Origin: Nocardioides luti
GTDB lineage: Bacteria > Actinomycetota > Actinomycetes > Propionibacteriales > Nocardioidaceae
NCBI RefSeq assembly: GCF_014212315.1
Contig: NZ_JACKXE010000001.1
Location: 1,116,001 to 1,180,000 of the forward strand
Length of the DNA stretch: 64,000 nucleotides
Reading direction: 5' to 3'
In this document: piece after piece, positions 27,180 through 35,923 of the stretch
Numbering within the stretch: the first letter of the stretch is position 1
Layout: each line of letters starts with the position of its first letter
Notes under the pieces: generated by a model
What the model was told of the DNA's origin: nothing
The model's input: only the letters and a program-made list of their open reading frames with translations
The model's database searches: none
Translations under genes and position numbers: made by a program

Positions 27180-27611
27180 TCAGGCGGCGGCTTCGGCGTC
27201 GGCGACCCGGTCCGGGTCCCGCACCGGCTCCGCCGCGGCCGCCGGTCGGGGCGGGCGCACGAAGGTGGTGGTGCCGCGGTTGAGGTCGTGGCCGACGAAG
27301 GTCGCCTCCACCTCGAGGGTGAAGACCGGCTCGCCGTCGCGGTTCTTCCAGGTGGTGGCGTCGAGCCGCCCGTGCACCACCACCGCGTCACCCCGCCGCA
27401 GGGACCGGTCGCAGTTGGTGGCCAGGCCGCGCCAGGCGGTGACGGTGTACCACTGGGTCTCGCCGTCGGACCAGGTGTCGGTGGCCCGGTGGTAGCGCCG
27501 CGGCGTGCAGGCCAGCCGGAAGCTGGCGACGGGCACGTCGCTGGCCCCCGCCCGGCGCAGGGTCACGTTGCTGCCGAGCCAGCCCTGCAGGGTCACGGTG
27601 GTGTCGTTCAT
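27180..27611 (-). CDS. ssb: Short single-stranded DNA-binding protein (SsbB-like)
   Basis: 143 residues from ATG 27611, with AGGAG 7 bp upstream. The OB-fold is visible: TVTLQGWLGSNVTLRRAG, VASFRLACTPRRY, ETQWYTVTAWRGLATNC and GDAVVVHGRLDATTW. It lacks the acidic C-terminal tip (DDDxPF-like) of housekeeping SSB and ends in an Ala-rich segment. This matches the SsbB paralogue of Streptomyces, which lacks the tip and acts in chromosome segregation. It is therefore unlikely to recruit the usual SSB partners. It lies 128 bp downstream of the GTPase genes on the same strand. Confidence 0.9.
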   Translation of the reverse strand: MNDTTVTLQGWLGSNVTLRRAGASDVPVASFRLACTPRRYHRATDTWSDGETQWYTVTAWRGLATNCDRSLRRGDAVVVHGRLDATTWKNRDGEPVFTLEVEATFVGHDLNRGTTTFVRPPRPAAAAEPVRDPDRVADAEAAA

Positions 27612-27739
27612 CGGGGTCTCCTGTCGTTGCCGTGTGTGGGACACGACGAGACTCCGCGGCGGCGCCGACGGTCGCGGACGCGGCGCCCGGCCCCTGTGGA
27701 GGGAGAGGGCGCGGACCGCGCCTGTGGACGGTCGGTGGG

Positions 27740-29395
27740 CTACTTGAGGGCGCGGGCGAGGCCCGAGCGCACCGTGGCGTACGCCGTGAGCTCGGCCTCC
27801 ACCGGCTCCACGACGAGCTCACGGGCGACCGAGCGGACCGCCTCGCGCAGCCGGCGGTCGGCCGCCCGGGCCCGCCGACGGGCCGTGGCGGAGACCAGCA
27901 GCCGGCACACCAGGGCGAGCAGCACCCCGAGCACGACGCCCCCGAGGAGCATCAGCGTCGGGACGGGCAGGCCCAGCGCGCGCGGCGTGGACGGCTGGGG
28001 CATCTGGAGGTAGCCCATGGCGGCGAGACCGGCCAGCCAGACCGCGCCGAGCAGGGCCGAGACGATGAGCACCCACTGGACCACCCGGACGGCTCCTGCC
28101 CAGGCGGGGATCTTCGTCGCGCCCAGGTCGGTCTCGGCGAGCGCCCCGTCGAGGCGGTCCCCGAGGTCGGAGAGCCGGGAGATCGAGGCCCGGCGCACGG
28201 CGTCGGCCCACGGGCGGGCGAGGCCGCCGGAGACGTCGTCGGCCAGCGAGCGCACCGCGGTGTCGACGCGGGCGCGCTGCACCTGGGTGGCCTGCGGGAC
28301 CGAGGTCCGCGAGCGCCCCGTCAGCTGCTTGCCCTCGGCGCCCAGCGCGAGGTGGAGCCGCTTGAGCGGGTCCGGCTTGAGCTTGGAGAACCACGACGTG
28401 ACCGGCCAGCCGGTCGCCCGGCCCGCCCGCTGGCGCGTCGAGCGCTCGACGGCGTCCACGACCGTCGGGACGCCCGCAGCCTCGGCGAAGGCGTCGTCGA
28501 GCGCCGCCACGCGGTCCTTCGGGACGTCGCGGGTGCGGGCGCTGCCGGACGCCTCGTCGAGGCGCGTCGCGGCGGTGCGCAGGTCGGCCTCGAGCCGCTG
28601 CTTGGTCATCTTCTTGGCCGAGACCCGCGAGGCGATCTGCTCGCGCAGCGCGTCGACGCCGATGCCCTGGCGCGCGCTGACGGCCAGCACCGGCACCTTG
28701 CCGAGGCCGTCCTGGGCGAGCAGGCGGCGTACGTCGTCGACCATGCCCTGGCGGCGGTCCTCGGGGACGGTGTCGATGTGGTTGAGCACGACCAGCATCA
28801 CGCCCTCGTGGCTGGCCAGGGGCTTGAGGTAGCGGTCGTGGATGGCGGCGTCGGCGTACTTCTGCGGGTCCAGCACCCACACGAGCAGGTCGGCGAGCTG
28901 CACGAGGCGGTCGACCTCGAGGTGGTGGCTGACCTCGGTGGAGTCGTGGTCGGGCAGGTCCAGGAGGACCACGCCCTGCAGCGCCTTGTCCTCGCGACCG
29001 GTGTCGAGCATCGAGTCGCGCGTGGTCTGGTGCCGCGGCGGGATGCCGAGCCACTCGAGCAGCTCGTCGGCGCCCTCGGCGCCCCAGACGCAGGCGGTCG
29101 CCCACGACGTCGTGGGACGGCGTACGCCGACGGCCGAGAGCTCCAGCCCGGTCAGCGCGTTGAAGGTGGAGGACTTCCCGGAGCCGGTCGCGCCGGCGAT
29201 CGCGACGACCGTGTGGTCCGCCGAGAGGCGCAGGCGGCCCGAGGCGCGGTCGACGACCGCACGGGCCTCGTCGACGACGGTGTCGTCGAGACGCCCCCGG
29301 GCGGCCTCGGTGGCGGTGTCGAGCCCCTCGATCCGGGCACCGATGTCGGTGCCGCGGGTGACCAGCTTCTTGGCCCCCTCGAGCAAGGCAGTCAT
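27740..29395 (-). CDS. Membrane-anchored P-loop GTPase (second of a pair)
   Basis: 551 residues. GTPase domain: Walker A GATGSGKSS (68-76), switch region RRPTTSWAT, G3 LLDLPDHDS, G4-like LNHIDTVPE and SAR G5. A long helical part follows, then two membrane helices (WVLIVSALLGAVWLAGLAA and LMLLGGVVLGVLLALVCRLL), then a basic C-terminal helix. The layout (GTPase, helical stalk, paired membrane segments) resembles bacterial dynamin-like proteins and the YfjP-type GTPases. GAGGGAG upstream supports the ATG. It is 71 bp downstream of a similar GTPase gene, so a hetero-pair at the membrane is plausible. Cellular role unknown. Confidence 0.85.
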   Translation of the reverse strand: MTALLEGAKKLVTRGTDIGARIEGLDTATEAARGRLDDTVVDEARAVVDRASGRLRLSADHTVVAIAGATGSGKSSTFNALTGLELSAVGVRRPTTSWATACVWGAEGADELLEWLGIPPRHQTTRDSMLDTGREDKALQGVVLLDLPDHDSTEVSHHLEVDRLVQLADLLVWVLDPQKYADAAIHDRYLKPLASHEGVMLVVLNHIDTVPEDRRQGMVDDVRRLLAQDGLGKVPVLAVSARQGIGVDALREQIASRVSAKKMTKQRLEADLRTAATRLDEASGSARTRDVPKDRVAALDDAFAEAAGVPTVVDAVERSTRQRAGRATGWPVTSWFSKLKPDPLKRLHLALGAEGKQLTGRSRTSVPQATQVQRARVDTAVRSLADDVSGGLARPWADAVRRASISRLSDLGDRLDGALAETDLGATKIPAWAGAVRVVQWVLIVSALLGAVWLAGLAAMGYLQMPQPSTPRALGLPVPTLMLLGGVVLGVLLALVCRLLVSATARRRARAADRRLREAVRSVARELVVEPVEAELTAYATVRSGLARALK

Positions 29396-29466
29396 CTTCT
29401 CCCTCGACCCGTCCTCGGACGGTGGTGGCGAACGGTGTGCAGGCGCTCAGACTAGTCGGGCGGGAC

Positions 29467-31218
29467 TCACGACTCGGCGTCGCCTCCGCGCGGCAGCGCG
29501 GCGAAGCGCAGGTCGTCGACGCGGCGCGACGCGGCCCGCAGCAGCTCCGGCGTGGTCGGCGCGAGGTCGAGGGTGGCGAGCAGGTCGACGTACCGCGCCC
29601 GCTCGGCCTCCATCAGGTCGCCGACGCGGATCTCGAGGGCCTTGCGGGACCGCTCGGCCAGGGTCCGGACCGCCTGGTCGCCGAAGACGGCCTCGAGCAG
29701 CTTCTGGCCCAGGACGGCCGAGCCGCCGGCGATGCCGACCTCGGCACCGGTGAGCCCGGCGGTCGAGGCGAACACGACGACCATCAGCGCGACGGAGAGC
29801 CCGTTGACGCCGTACGCCAGGAAGCGCGCGGTGCCGCGCTTGTCGGCGCCCTCGGTGCGGACCATCTCGAGGACGTCCTGCTGCCAGTCGCGGACCGCGC
29901 GCTCGGCCTTGCGGCGCAGGTCGCGCGACGCGCGGCCGAGGTCCTCGCCGGCGTCGGCGAGCAGCGCCTTGCCGGGGGCCACGGACAGCCAGGACGCCTC
30001 GGCGCGCTCGGCGGCGGCCTCGGCGTGCTCGAGGATCAGGGTCTCGAGGCCGGACTCGACCGCGACCGTGACCCGCTCGGCCTGCTGGGGCTTGCCCTTG
30101 ACGGTGTTGACGATGCGGTCGCGGAGCCAGCCGACGCGGTTCTCGAGCGACTTGAGCAGCTCGCCGGTGCCGACGAACTCCTGCCAGCGGGCGAGCACCT
30201 CGCCGCGCAGCAGGGTGCCGTCGGCGGAGGCGAGCGAGATCGCCGCGATGGCGGTGTCGTACGCCTTGTCGGCGTCCTCGCGGAGACTGCGGGCGACCAC
30301 GAGCTGCTCGGCGGCGGCGTCGGCCACGCCGTGGGTACGCCGGGTGAGGGTGCGGATCGCCCCGTCGAGGGTCTGCTTCACCACGGCGCCGCGGGCGTCG
30401 CTGTCCTCGGCGAGCGACTCGAGCCAGCCGCGGATGTCCGCGACCTCCTCGGCCGGGAGCAGGCCGTCCTCGGAGACCGGGACCTCGTTGACGGTGAACA
30501 GCGGCGAGTCCTTGAGCCCGCGGCTCGCGAGCATCCGGGCGAGGTGGGTGGCCACGGTCTGCACGGCGTCGGCCGGGGTGCGGTCGAGCACGATCGCGAC
30601 CGCCGTCGAGCGCTCGGCGGCCTGGCGCAGGAAGCCCCACGGCACCTGGTCGGCGTACCGCGCGGCCGAGGTGACGAACAGCCACAGGTCAGCCGCGGCG
30701 AGGAGCTGGGCGGCGAGCGTCCGGTTGCGCTCCTCGACCGAGTCGATGTCGGGGGCGTCGAGGATCGCGAGGCCGGGCGGCAGCGTCGTGGACGGCACCA
30801 GCTGGAGCGCCTCGGGGTCGGTCGTGGCGTGGCTGACCCGCTCGAGGTCGGGCAGCAGGCGGTCCTGGCCGAACCACTCGGCGTCGTCGGGGTGGTGGAC
30901 CAGCACCGGCGAGCGGGTGGTCGGGCGCAGCACGCCGGGCTCGGTGACGCGGTGCCCGACGACGGAGTTCACCAGCGTCGACTTGCCCGCGCCGGTCGAG
31001 CCGCCGACCACGGTCAGCAGCGGGGCGTCGATCGTCATCAGCCGCGGGATGACGTAGTCCTCGAGCTGGTCGACCATCTCCTGCCGGGCGGTGCGCTGCT
31101 CCTCCACCCCGGGGATGTCCAGCGGGAGGCGGGCCTCCTGGAGGGACCCCCGCAGGCGCACCAGCGCGGTCAGCATCCGGGTGCTCTCGGCACTCGGGGG
31201 CGTCGTGGGGTCAGTCAT
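29467..31218 (-). CDS. Dynamin-like P-loop GTPase (first of a pair)
   Basis: 583 residues. Walker A GGSTGAGKST (72-81), a switch I region VLRPTTRSPVLVHH, G3 AILDAPDID (152-160) and G4-like VLDRTPAD. A long helical region rich in Glu/Arg follows, with a hydrophobic hairpin near residues 470-515 (VNGLSVALMVVVFASTAGL, EVGIAGGSAVLG), as in bacterial dynamin-like proteins. It starts in a 4-bp overlap (ATGA) with the prsW stop, so the two are translationally coupled. Paired GTPases of this design (IniA/IniC, DynA/DynB) remodel or protect the membrane elsewhere; that role is inferred here, not shown. Confidence 0.87.
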   Translation of the reverse strand: MTDPTTPPSAESTRMLTALVRLRGSLQEARLPLDIPGVEEQRTARQEMVDQLEDYVIPRLMTIDAPLLTVVGGSTGAGKSTLVNSVVGHRVTEPGVLRPTTRSPVLVHHPDDAEWFGQDRLLPDLERVSHATTDPEALQLVPSTTLPPGLAILDAPDIDSVEERNRTLAAQLLAAADLWLFVTSAARYADQVPWGFLRQAAERSTAVAIVLDRTPADAVQTVATHLARMLASRGLKDSPLFTVNEVPVSEDGLLPAEEVADIRGWLESLAEDSDARGAVVKQTLDGAIRTLTRRTHGVADAAAEQLVVARSLREDADKAYDTAIAAISLASADGTLLRGEVLARWQEFVGTGELLKSLENRVGWLRDRIVNTVKGKPQQAERVTVAVESGLETLILEHAEAAAERAEASWLSVAPGKALLADAGEDLGRASRDLRRKAERAVRDWQQDVLEMVRTEGADKRGTARFLAYGVNGLSVALMVVVFASTAGLTGAEVGIAGGSAVLGQKLLEAVFGDQAVRTLAERSRKALEIRVGDLMEAERARYVDLLATLDLAPTTPELLRAASRRVDDLRFAALPRGGDAES

Positions 31219-32336
31219 CGGGTGGGTACCACCTGTCCGGGGAAGGCGATCGAGGGGCGTACGGCGCCGATGCGGGCGACGTACTCCTGGCCTCGCGCGG
31301 CGAAGTCGGGCGGGGGCGTGCCCCGCAGGAAGCGGTGGTGCAGGAAGCCGAGCTCGATGGCGGCCTGCTGGTAGTCGCGCATCGCCCGCTCCCCTGCGCG
31401 CCCGCCCTGCTGGCGGGCGTGGCGGCGGCTGCGGCGGCGGGCGCCGAGGTCGACGACCCAGCCGATGTCGGTGGCGGGGATCAGCCCGCGCGCCGCCGCG
31501 TCGCCGAGGGCGGCGGTGAGCATCCGGCGCTCCGAGCGGCGCGACCAGATCGCGAAGCAGGCGATCGCGATCAGCGCCGGGGCCATCAGCAGCACGTAGA
31601 CGCCGACGAACGAGTCGAAGCCGTAGACGGTCGAGGTGTTCCAGGTGGCGTGGGCGAGCACCGCGAGGGCGTAGCCGACCAACGGGGCGAGCACCCGCAC
31701 CCAGCCGCGGCGCGAGCCGACCGCGATGCCGACGCCGATGCCGGTGAAGGTCGTGAAGAGCGGGTGCGCGAAGGGGCTGAAGAGGCAGCGCACCACGAAG
31801 GTGCCGGTGAGCGCCTCGGTGCCGCCCGGGCCGGCGGCGTCGGTGCCGTTGTAGGCGGCCGCGAGGTAGAGGATGTTCTCGACGAAGGCGAAGCCGACCC
31901 CGACCATCCCGGCGTACACGATCCCGTCGAGGACGCCGTCGAGCTCGGCCCGGCGCCACCACAGCAGGAGCAGCAGGAACAGGCCCTTGCTGAACTCCTC
32001 GCTGACCGGCGCGACGATCTCCAGGCTCTGGTCGTCGGTGAAGCCGACCACGAAGCCGCCGAGGCCCTGGATGAGCAGCGCGGCCGCGGTGGCGACGAAG
32101 CCGCCCCACAGCAGGCCCAGGGCCAGCAGCCGGCGCGGCTCGGGCTCGTAGCGGTCCAGCCAGAGGTAGCAGCCGACCAGCGGCCCGACCGGCAGCGCGG
32201 CGAGCGCGGTGGCGAGGACGAGCGAGCCGGGAGCCCCCGACAGCGCGATCACCAGCAGGATCGGGAGCGCCCCCAGCACCACGAGAACCGTCACCACGAC
32301 CGTGAAGACGAGGCTGTCGCGACGGGGTCCGGGCAT
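31215..32336 (-). CDS. prsW: PrsW-family intramembrane metalloprotease
   Basis: 373 residues from ATG 32336 (MPGPRRDSLVF). About eight membrane helices. The PrsW/CPBP catalytic motifs are visible: EE-xx-K at 113-117 (PVSEEFSKG), FVEN with Glu153, and His191 in SPFAHPLF, plus a later LAHATWNTS. PrsW proteases cleave membrane-bound anti-sigma factors or similar substrates within the bilayer. The C-terminal ~90 residues are a basic cytoplasmic tail, longer than usual. It is coupled by a 4-bp overlap to the first of two dynamin-like GTPase genes. Divergent from pepP with 58 bp between. Confidence 0.9.
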   Translation of the reverse strand: MPGPRRDSLVFTVVVTVLVVLGALPILLVIALSGAPGSLVLATALAALPVGPLVGCYLWLDRYEPEPRRLLALGLLWGGFVATAAALLIQGLGGFVVGFTDDQSLEIVAPVSEEFSKGLFLLLLLWWRRAELDGVLDGIVYAGMVGVGFAFVENILYLAAAYNGTDAAGPGGTEALTGTFVVRCLFSPFAHPLFTTFTGIGVGIAVGSRRGWVRVLAPLVGYALAVLAHATWNTSTVYGFDSFVGVYVLLMAPALIAIACFAIWSRRSERRMLTAALGDAAARGLIPATDIGWVVDLGARRRSRRHARQQGGRAGERAMRDYQQAAIELGFLHHRFLRGTPPPDFAARGQEYVARIGAVRPSIAFPGQVVPTR

Positions 32337-32394
32337 GGGTCGAAGCCTATCCGGCCGAGGCGCCCGGACCCGCTTCCGGCGTACAGTGACCGAC

Positions 32395-33819
32395 GTGAGC
32401 GAGCAGACGAACGAGACCGACCAGGCCGCCCTGCACACGGAGTCGCACGACCCCAAGGTGCCCGAGGCGTGGAGCGCCTTCATGCGCACCGGCTGGGGCG
32501 AGCGGGAGCTCGACCTGCCGACGCACCCGATCGCGGAGCACGCCGCGCGCCGGCGTACCTCCCTGGGGGCGGCGTTCCCCGGCGAGCGCCTGGTGCTGCC
32601 CGCGGGCACCTACAAGGTGCGGTCGAACGACACCGACTACCGCTTCCGCCCGGACACCGCCCACACCTACTTCTCCGGCAACCAGACGAGCGACGCCGTG
32701 CTGGTCGTCGAGGACGGCGAGTCGGTCCTCTACGCCCGGCCCCGCTCCTCGCGGGAGACCGACGAGTTCTTCCGCGACCGGCAGTACGGCGAGCTGTGGG
32801 CCGGCCGCCGCCCGTCGCTGAACGAGATGTCGAGCTCGCTCGGCCTCGAGGTGCGCCACATCGACGACCTCGCCGGCGCGCTGTCCGGCACCGGCAAGAC
32901 CCGGGTGCACCGCGGCCTGTCCGCGACCGTCGACGGGCTGGTCGCCGGGGACGCCGGCCGCGACGCCGAGCTGGCCCGGGTGGTCTCCGAGATGCGCCTG
33001 GTCAAGGACGCCTGGGAGATCGGCGAGCTCCAGGAGGCGTGCGACATCACCGCGCTCGGCTTCGAGGACAGCGTCCGCGAGTGGGACGACGTGCTGAAGT
33101 ACGGCGAGCGCTGGATCGAGGGCACCTTCTTCCGCCGCGCCCGCGCGATGGGCAACGACATCGGCTACGACTCGATCGTCGGCGGTGGCCGCCACGCGAC
33201 GACGCTGCACTGGATCGAGAACTCCGGCCCGATCACCCCCGGAGAGCTGGTCCTGCTGGACATGGGCGTCGAGGGGCACAACCTCTACACCGCCGACGTC
33301 ACCCGGACCATCCCGGTCGACGGCACCTTCACGCCGCTGCAGCGCGAGCTCTACGACCTCGTGTACGCCGCCCAGGAGGCCGGCAACGAGGCCGTGCGCC
33401 CCGGGGCGCCGTTCATCGCGGCCCACCAGGCCGCCATGACGGTGCTCGCCCACGGCCTCGGCGACCTCGGCCTGCTGCCCGTCTCCGTCGAGGAGGCGCT
33501 GGACCCGGAGAGCAAGGTCTACTCGCGCTGGACCCTGCACGGCACCAGCCACATGCTCGGCATGGACGTGCACGACTGCGGCGAGGCCTCCCCCGAGGCC
33601 TACAACCAGGGCACCCTCGCCGAGGGCATGGTGCTGACCGTCGAGCCCGGCCTGTACTTCCAGGAGGACGACCTCCTCGTCCCCGAGGAGCTGCGCGGCA
33701 TCGGCATCCGGATCGAGGACGACATCCTCGTCACCGCCGACGGCCACCGGAACCTCTCCGCCTCCCTGCCCCGCACGTCCGCCGACGTCGAGGCGTGGAT
33801 GGACGCCACGCGTCGCTGA
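32395..33819 (+). CDS. pepP: Aminopeptidase P family protein (M24B)
   Basis: 474 residues from GTG 32395. The N-terminal domain (creatinase-like, with YFSGNQTSDAVLV) is followed by the pita-bread catalytic domain. All metal ligands of M24 are seen: Asp in LLDMGVEGHNLYTADVTRT (two Asp), His in HGTSHMLGMDVHDCG, Glu in LTVEPGLYF and Glu in GIGIRIEDDILV. It removes N-terminal residues preceding proline, with Mn2+ or Zn2+. Cytoplasmic. It follows the divergent prsW promoter region and precedes the family C palindromes, which may end its transcript. Confidence 0.94.
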   Translation: MSEQTNETDQAALHTESHDPKVPEAWSAFMRTGWGERELDLPTHPIAEHAARRRTSLGAAFPGERLVLPAGTYKVRSNDTDYRFRPDTAHTYFSGNQTSDAVLVVEDGESVLYARPRSSRETDEFFRDRQYGELWAGRRPSLNEMSSSLGLEVRHIDDLAGALSGTGKTRVHRGLSATVDGLVAGDAGRDAELARVVSEMRLVKDAWEIGELQEACDITALGFEDSVREWDDVLKYGERWIEGTFFRRARAMGNDIGYDSIVGGGRHATTLHWIENSGPITPGELVLLDMGVEGHNLYTADVTRTIPVDGTFTPLQRELYDLVYAAQEAGNEAVRPGAPFIAAHQAAMTVLAHGLGDLGLLPVSVEEALDPESKVYSRWTLHGTSHMLGMDVHDCGEASPEAYNQGTLAEGMVLTVEPGLYFQEDDLLVPEELRGIGIRIEDDILVTADGHRNLSASLPRTSADVEAWMDATRR

Positions 33820-33861
33820 GCACCGTGCCCCGGGTCGGGCACGCCGGCTTGCCGTTTGTGT

Positions 33862-34036
33862 GGTTGATCAGTGTCACCTGGTGACACCGATCAACCGCAG
33901 AAGCGCCGCTGCGGTTGATCAGTGTCACCTGGTGACACCGATCAACCGCAGAAGCGCCGCTGTCCGCCGGGCGGCCGCCGGATGTGCCGTTGTGTGGTGG
34001 ATCCGGTCCACCTGGTGAACCGGATCCACCACACAA
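33862..34036. repeat. Three palindromic repeats of family C
   Basis: C1 (33862-33896) and C2 (33913-33947) are identical 35-nt palindromes with arms GGTTGATCAGTGTCACC, centre T, inside a tandem 51-bp unit. C3 (33990-34036) has 23-nt arms (one mismatch) starting TTGTGTGGTGGATCCGG. All share the central CACC-T-GGTGA. They lie between pepP and tRNA-Arg, where no other structure is evident. A fourth member is at 48847-48891. Confidence 0.88.
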
Positions 34037-34102
34037 GCCGCACGCACGGGCCGACACGTGCCCGCCTGGACGCGACCCATGCGTCACAATGGTCCCCGCC
34101 CA

Positions 34103-34176
34103 GCCTCCGTAGCTCAGCTGGATAGAGCAGCGGCCTTCTAATCCGCCGGTCGCAGGTTCGAGTCCTGCCGGGGGCG
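34103..34176 (+). tRNA. tRNA-Arg (anticodon TCT)
   Basis: 74-nt cloverleaf: acceptor GCCTCCG/CGGGGGC, discriminator G, anticodon loop CTTCTAA (anticodon TCT), T-loop TTCGAGT. A CCA end is encoded at 34177-34179. Reverse-strand open frames here give the well-known false protein texts that arise from antisense tRNA. Confidence 0.95.
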
Positions 34177-34195
34177 CCACGACACCACCCAGGGG

Positions 34196-35137
34196 ATGCC
34201 CGTGCCCGACCTCAGCCCGGCCTGGCGCACCGCGCTCCGGGACGCCGGCCACGAGCCGGGCGAGGTCCTCGGGTCCGGGATGGAGGGGACGGTCGTCGCG
34301 CTAGGCGGCGACCGGGTCGCCAAGGTGTGGCAGCGACGGTCGGCCGGCGAGCTGGCGCGGCTGCGCACGTTCTACGACGCGGTCGGGTCGACGCGGCTGC
34401 CGTTCGCGACGCCCGCGATCGAGGACGTGGTCGTGCTGGGCGACGCCTGCGCCAGCATCGAGCCGCGGCTCGCCGGGACGCCGCTCTGGCAGCCCGGCCC
34501 CGGGGCGAGCCGACCCACCGACGACCAGCTCGCGGCGGTCGTCGACGTGCTGGCGGCGCTGGCCGCGACGGCCGGTGCCGCGACCCCGGGGTTGGGCGCG
34601 CTGCCCGTGCTCGAGGGCGAGGAGGCGTTCGACGCCGGCATCCCCTTCGAGCACAACCTCGCCGCCCTGGTCGTACGCCGCGTGGCGGCCTCGCAGGGCC
34701 CGCTCGCGCGGGCGCTGCCCGACGTGGAGGGGCTGGCTGCCCGGGGGGTCGAGACGCTCCGCACGCTCACCCCGAGCAGCCCGGCGCTAGTCCACGGCGA
34801 CCTGATCCCCGCGAACGTCCTGGTCGACGACCGGGCGCGGCCGACGGCGCTGCTCGACTTCGGCTTCCTGTCGACGCTCGGCGACCCGGCCTTCGACGCG
34901 GCGGTGGCGGCGAGTGTCTTCGACATGTACGGCCCGGACGCCCGCGCGACCGAGGCGCGGCTCGACGCCGCGGTCGCGGCCCGCCTCGGTCACCCGCCGG
35001 AGCGGCTGGGCGTGCACCGGGCGGCGTACGCCCTCGTGACCGCGACCTGCTTCAGCGCGTCCGGCAGCGACGGCCACTTCGCGTGGTGCGTGCGGATGCT
35101 GCAGCGCGACGACGTCCTCGACGCGGTCGCGGGCTGA
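34196..35137 (+). CDS. Aminoglycoside phosphotransferase (APH)-fold kinase
   Basis: 313 residues from ATG 34196; a GTG six bases later has better spacing to AGGGG and is equally likely. Kinase-like fold: N-terminal glycine-rich GSGMEGTVVALGGDRVAKVW with the ATP-binding Lys, catalytic loop LVHGDLIPANVLVDD (Brenner motif HGD..N) and LLDFGFLSTLGDPAFD with the Mg-binding Asp. The family covers antibiotic kinases and many small-molecule kinases, and nothing here singles out a drug-resistance role. It begins 17 bp after the tRNA CCA end and converges on the LuxR-type gene with 14 bp between. Confidence 0.85.
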   Translation: MPVPDLSPAWRTALRDAGHEPGEVLGSGMEGTVVALGGDRVAKVWQRRSAGELARLRTFYDAVGSTRLPFATPAIEDVVVLGDACASIEPRLAGTPLWQPGPGASRPTDDQLAAVVDVLAALAATAGAATPGLGALPVLEGEEAFDAGIPFEHNLAALVVRRVAASQGPLARALPDVEGLAARGVETLRTLTPSSPALVHGDLIPANVLVDDRARPTALLDFGFLSTLGDPAFDAAVAASVFDMYGPDARATEARLDAAVAARLGHPPERLGVHRAAYALVTATCFSASGSDGHFAWCVRMLQRDDVLDAVAG

Positions 35138-35151
35138 CGGGACGCCGGGGC

Positions 35152-35820
35152 TCAGTCGCGCAGCGCGGCCGTGTCGACGATCCGGGTGCGGTCCGGCTCG
35201 AAGCCGTGGTGCATCCCCCACACCACGGCCTGGGCGCGGCGGGTGACCCCGATCTTGCGGTAGGCCGTGCGGATGTAGGTCTTCACCGAGTTGATGGAGA
35301 GGTAGCTGCGCTCCGCGATCTCCTGGTTGCTCAGCCCCTGGGTGATCAGCGCGAGCACCTCGCCCTCGCGGTTGGTGAGCCCGGCCTCCTTGCCGGGCCA
35401 GTCACCGACGACGCCGCGGTCGACGGTGCCGGTCGAGGCCGGCACCACGACGGAGCCGGCGCGCACCGCCTCGAGCGCGTCCACGACCTCTTGGCCGCTC
35501 AGGCCCTTGGAGAGGTAGCCCGCGGCGCCCTTGCGGATCGCCCGCGCCACCAGCTCCTCCTGGAGGTTCCAGCTGAAGATCACGACCTGCGCGTCGGAGC
35601 CGCGCACCAGGTCCTCGAGGTCGACGCCGTCGCCCTGCACCTGCCCGAACGTGTCGTAGAGGATCACGTCCACGTCGGTCATCACCGGCAGGCCGGCGTC
35701 GAGCTCCACCACCGCGATCCGCTCGTGGTGCGGCGCGAGCATGGCAGCGACGCCGGCGACCACGATCTCGTAGTCGTTGACGATCGCGATGCGCAGCTGG
35801 TGCCGCGGGGCGGAGGGCAT
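35152..35820 (-). CDS. LuxR/NarL-type response regulator without adjacent kinase
   Basis: 222 residues. Receiver domain at about 8-125: IAIVNDYEIVVAGVAAML (acidic pair reads Asn-Asp rather than Asp-Asp), phosphoacceptor Asp in DVILYDTFG, and Lys in GYLSKGLSG. The output domain is a GerE/LuxR helix-turn-helix (about 145-205): LTNREGEVLALITQGLSNQE, SINSVKTYIRTAYRKIGV. It therefore binds DNA as a dimer, perhaps phosphorylated. The only histidine kinase in the window is 8.6 kb away. It diverges from the PIG-L/methyltransferase gene, which may be its target. Confidence 0.9.
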   Translation of the reverse strand: MPSAPRHQLRIAIVNDYEIVVAGVAAMLAPHHERIAVVELDAGLPVMTDVDVILYDTFGQVQGDGVDLEDLVRGSDAQVVIFSWNLQEELVARAIRKGAAGYLSKGLSGQEVVDALEAVRAGSVVVPASTGTVDRGVVGDWPGKEAGLTNREGEVLALITQGLSNQEIAERSYLSINSVKTYIRTAYRKIGVTRRAQAVVWGMHHGFEPDRTRIVDTAALRD

Positions 35821-35923
35821 GGACCCACCCTATTTCACCCAGCGGGAGGAGGTGGCACATGCGGCGAACTCGTACGGTCGGCCGTGCCCGGTCAGCGGGC
35901 ACCTCGGCTGCCGAAGGAATCGC

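Noticed and set aside
33862..34036. Possible CRISPR array
   Set aside because: Only three units, the repeat itself is the palindrome with variable inner arms, no regular spacers and no cas genes.
33731..34252. Minus-strand open frame with PAGLEPATGGLEG text over tRNA-Arg
   Set aside because: Again translated antisense tRNA, plus the translated palindromes of family C.
34196..35137. Antibiotic resistance gene (aminoglycoside kinase)
   Set aside because: The fold is shared by many metabolic kinases; no mobile context and no specific APH subgroup motif is seen.
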